A DNA stretch of 64,000 nucleotides from Wolbachia endosymbiont (group A) of Bibio marci (GTDB lineage Bacteria > Pseudomonadota > Alphaproteobacteria > Rickettsiales > Anaplasmataceae), in NCBI RefSeq assembly GCF_947251645.1, contig NZ_OX366364.1, positions 1,054,001 to 1,118,000 on the forward strand, given 5' to 3'. The translations under genes were made by a program, and so were the position numbers. This document shows, piece after piece, positions 62,708 to 64,000 of the stretch (its first letter is position 1; every line of letters starts with the position of its first letter). The notes below the pieces were generated by a model. It saw only the letters and a list, made by a program, of their open reading frames with translations, searched no databases and was not told the origin of the DNA.

Positions 62708-63322
62708 TCAATTACAGTTCACATGCATCAAAGGATCAACCGCTTGGCCATTATGCCGTATTGTGAAACACATCTGTGGATCTTTATCTTGTGTGCTTGA
62801 TTTACCTGCAGATCCAATTACTTGACCTTGCTTTACTTTATCGCCAATTTCAACATGTATGTTTTTTAAATAGGAGTACACAGTCATGTAATTATCTTTG
62901 TGTTCCACTATAATTAAATTCCCATACCATCTCAGCCCTTTGCCTACATATACCACTTTGCCAGGTGCAGAGGCAACTACGTTCGTTCCATTTTGAGCAG
63001 CAATTTTTATGCCATCCTTACACATTTCATCAGAAGAAGTAGCTGAAATAACTGTACCTTTAACTGGCATTACAAATTTACAATTTACCCCATTAATTTC
63101 CACGTTTTGTGCATTATTGTTATCTTTGTATATCCTGTTTATGATGGCTTTTCTACTTTCTTTTTGCACTGAAGGCTCCCTAGTTAAATGGTACTCTCTT
63201 GTATATTCCAGCTCTCTTTTTCCGTAAAATCCTTCGCCTTTAAGCAGCACAGGTGCAGGTTTTTGCAGGCCACAGCCTATTAATATTGCTAATAACATAA
63301 GAAATGAGGCTATATGCCACAT
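62708..63322 (-). CDS. lipoprotein with degenerate LytM (M23) domain, NlpD/EnvC-like
   Basis: A 204-residue lipoprotein (start MWHIASFLMLLAILIGCGLQ, lipobox LIGC). The C-terminal domain (about 100-204) is LytM-like: GTVISATSSDEMCKDGIKIA, YGNLIIVEHKDNYMTVYSYL and GKSSTQDKDPQMCFTIRHNG. The HxH and Asp/His zinc ligands of active M23 endopeptidases are not present at the usual places (YSYL instead of YAHL; CFTIR instead of HFEIR), so it is probably an activator, like NlpD or EnvC, of a cell-wall amidase. A GTG at 63379 extends the frame but removes the normal signal start. Confidence 0.82.
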   Translation of the reverse strand: MWHIASFLMLLAILIGCGLQKPAPVLLKGEGFYGKRELEYTREYHLTREPSVQKESRKAIINRIYKDNNNAQNVEINGVNCKFVMPVKGTVISATSSDEMCKDGIKIAAQNGTNVVASAPGKVVYVGKGLRWYGNLIIVEHKDNYMTVYSYLKNIHVEIGDKVKQGQVIGSAGKSSTQDKDPQMCFTIRHNGQAVDPLMHVNCN

Positions 63323-63375
63323 TTTAGATATATCAACTCTCACAAAACTCCAAAATTCTAGCGAGACGTAGTGTT

Positions 63376-63711
63376 TCACGCCTGTTCGTTACTTTCTTCG
63401 TTATTTATTTTACTAGTTAAATAGTCCCTCAAATCGGTAAGTTCTTGCAACAAATTCTTTGGATCACGATTGACTTTTATATCATTACCAAATTCCTTTC
63501 GCACTCCTTTTATTGTATATCCTTTATCATATAGCATGTACTTTACTTTCTTTATGGCCTCTATACACTTACGATCATATAGCCTTCTTCCTTTACGCTT
63601 TGTAGGCTTAATTTGATGAAATTGACCTTCCCAAAATCTCAAAATATGCTGTTCCAAATGTAGCTCTTCAGCTACTTCCCTAATCGTATAAAATAATTTT
63701 TCCTTATTCAT
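63376..63711 (-). CDS. MerR-family transcriptional regulator
   Basis: A 111-residue helix-turn-helix regulator: [20 protein letters not shown] is the winged-helix recognition part and [20 protein letters not shown] the wing and second helix, followed by a coiled region for dimerisation. The small size is typical of the alphaproteobacterial MerR that sits directly after ihfA, as here (one-base overlap). The signal it senses is not evident; the sequence contains no cysteine or effector domain. Confidence 0.88.
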   Translation of the reverse strand: MNKEKLFYTIREVAEELHLEQHILRFWEGQFHQIKPTKRKGRRLYDRKCIEAIKKVKYMLYDKGYTIKGVRKEFGNDIKVNRDPKNLLQELTDLRDYLTSKINNEESNEQA

Positions 63712-64000
63712 TAATTATTTATTGATTTTTTTATAGTTTTTGAAGGCCTAAAAGAAACTGAGTTTCTTGCTTGAATCATCACTTTCTCTGATGTATTTGG
63801 TATATTTCCTGGTCTTTCCTTCTTTTTTTTGACCAAGAATGTTCCAAATGACGATATTTTCACTATTCCATCCTTTGCCAAGCTCGTCTTCATTTCGTCC
63901 AATATATCGTCTATTATCGAAGCAGAGTCTTCCTTTGATAATCCTATTTCTTGGTTTATATTTTCAGCTATCATTGCCTTAGTTACTGTTGTGTCTTTTG
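63711..64000 (-). CDS. ihfA: integration host factor alpha-like protein (5' end outside window)
   Basis: HU/IHF-fold DNA-bending protein. The visible frame reads [40 protein letters not shown] and [19 protein letters not shown], with the IHF-type arm ERPGNIPNT. Upstream of the ATG at 63974 the frame stays open to the window edge (KDTTVTKAM), and alphaproteobacterial IHF alpha normally has several more residues there, so the start is probably off-window. It is followed at once by the MerR gene, a standard neighbourhood of ihfA. It is the likely partner of the IHF-beta-like gene at 15444. Confidence 0.88.
   Translation of the reverse strand, partial: KDTTVTKAMIAENINQEIGLSKEDSASIIDDILDEMKTSLAKDGIVKISSFGTFLVKKKKERPGNIPNTSEKVMIQARNSVSFRPSKTIKKSINN

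Overview
The window reads as a chromosomal segment of Wolbachia, an obligate intracellular alphaproteobacterium of the Rickettsiales. The basis is an AT-rich genome with short reduced operons, Rickettsiales gene content (second cysteine desulfurase, SdhE, IHF-MerR pair, outer-membrane assembly operon without lipid A genes, GTA remnant), many dispersed palindromic repeats, and several near-identical IS copies. The species assignment is from gene content and repeat style; no database was searched.

Layout. 1-7.1 kb: cytochrome b (cut by the window edge), a membrane J-domain protein, nfu-hisS, surE, ffh and an antiporter-like membrane protein. 7.4-17.4 kb, minus strand: a GltD-like flavoprotein, the rseP-bamA-skp-fabZ envelope operon (no lpxD or lpxA), and rpsA-ihfB, with zapA, and sdhE and trmB on the plus strand. 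18.2-20.3 kb: palindromes, IS copy 1 and a 432-bp dispersed repeat. 20.4-24.1 kb: a compact folate cluster (CADD-like pABA synthase, folB, folK-folP fusion, folA, CofE-like ligase) with Chlamydia-like content and order; here folA has an in-frame stop. 24.1-26.5 kb: two tRNAs, trxA, rnd and repeats. 26.5-50.9 kb looks like one inverted block: it starts with the 3' part of truB followed by rpsO-pnp, and the 5' part of truB lies just beyond 50.9 kb on the other strand. Inside it are IS copies 2 and 3, a 225-bp MITE-like element, rpe, dapD, midA, a GTA gp13-like gene, a ParD/RelE-type pair, a porin-like protein, a class 3 lipase, era, asd, an amino-acid permease, a frameshifted membrane gene and an aspartokinase. 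51.7-57.9 kb: a collagen-like small membrane protein, ribD, dgt, an IscA/ErpA-like protein with an acidic insert, lolD, a tiny lipoprotein, a hydrolase and a cysteine desulfurase. 57.9-60.2 kb is a repeat-rich gap with a 326-bp MITE-like element and a decayed fourth IS. 60.2-64 kb: leuS (with two in-frame palindromic insertions), a degenerate LytM lipoprotein, a MerR regulator and ihfA.

Pathway view. Lysine/diaminopimelate precursor genes (aspartokinase, asd, dapD), riboflavin (ribD), folate (folB, folKP, CADD-like, CofE-like, broken folA), Fe-S assembly (nfu, IscA-like, cysteine desulfurase) and outer-membrane biogenesis (BamA, Skp, RseP, LolD) are all represented. The strongest observations are the truB split, which is explained by a 24.4-kb inversion with both breakpoints in the same palindrome family; the nonsense codon in folA inside an otherwise intact Chlamydia-type folate cluster; palindromic elements inserted in frame in leuS and midA; and two MITE-like elements with target-site duplications.
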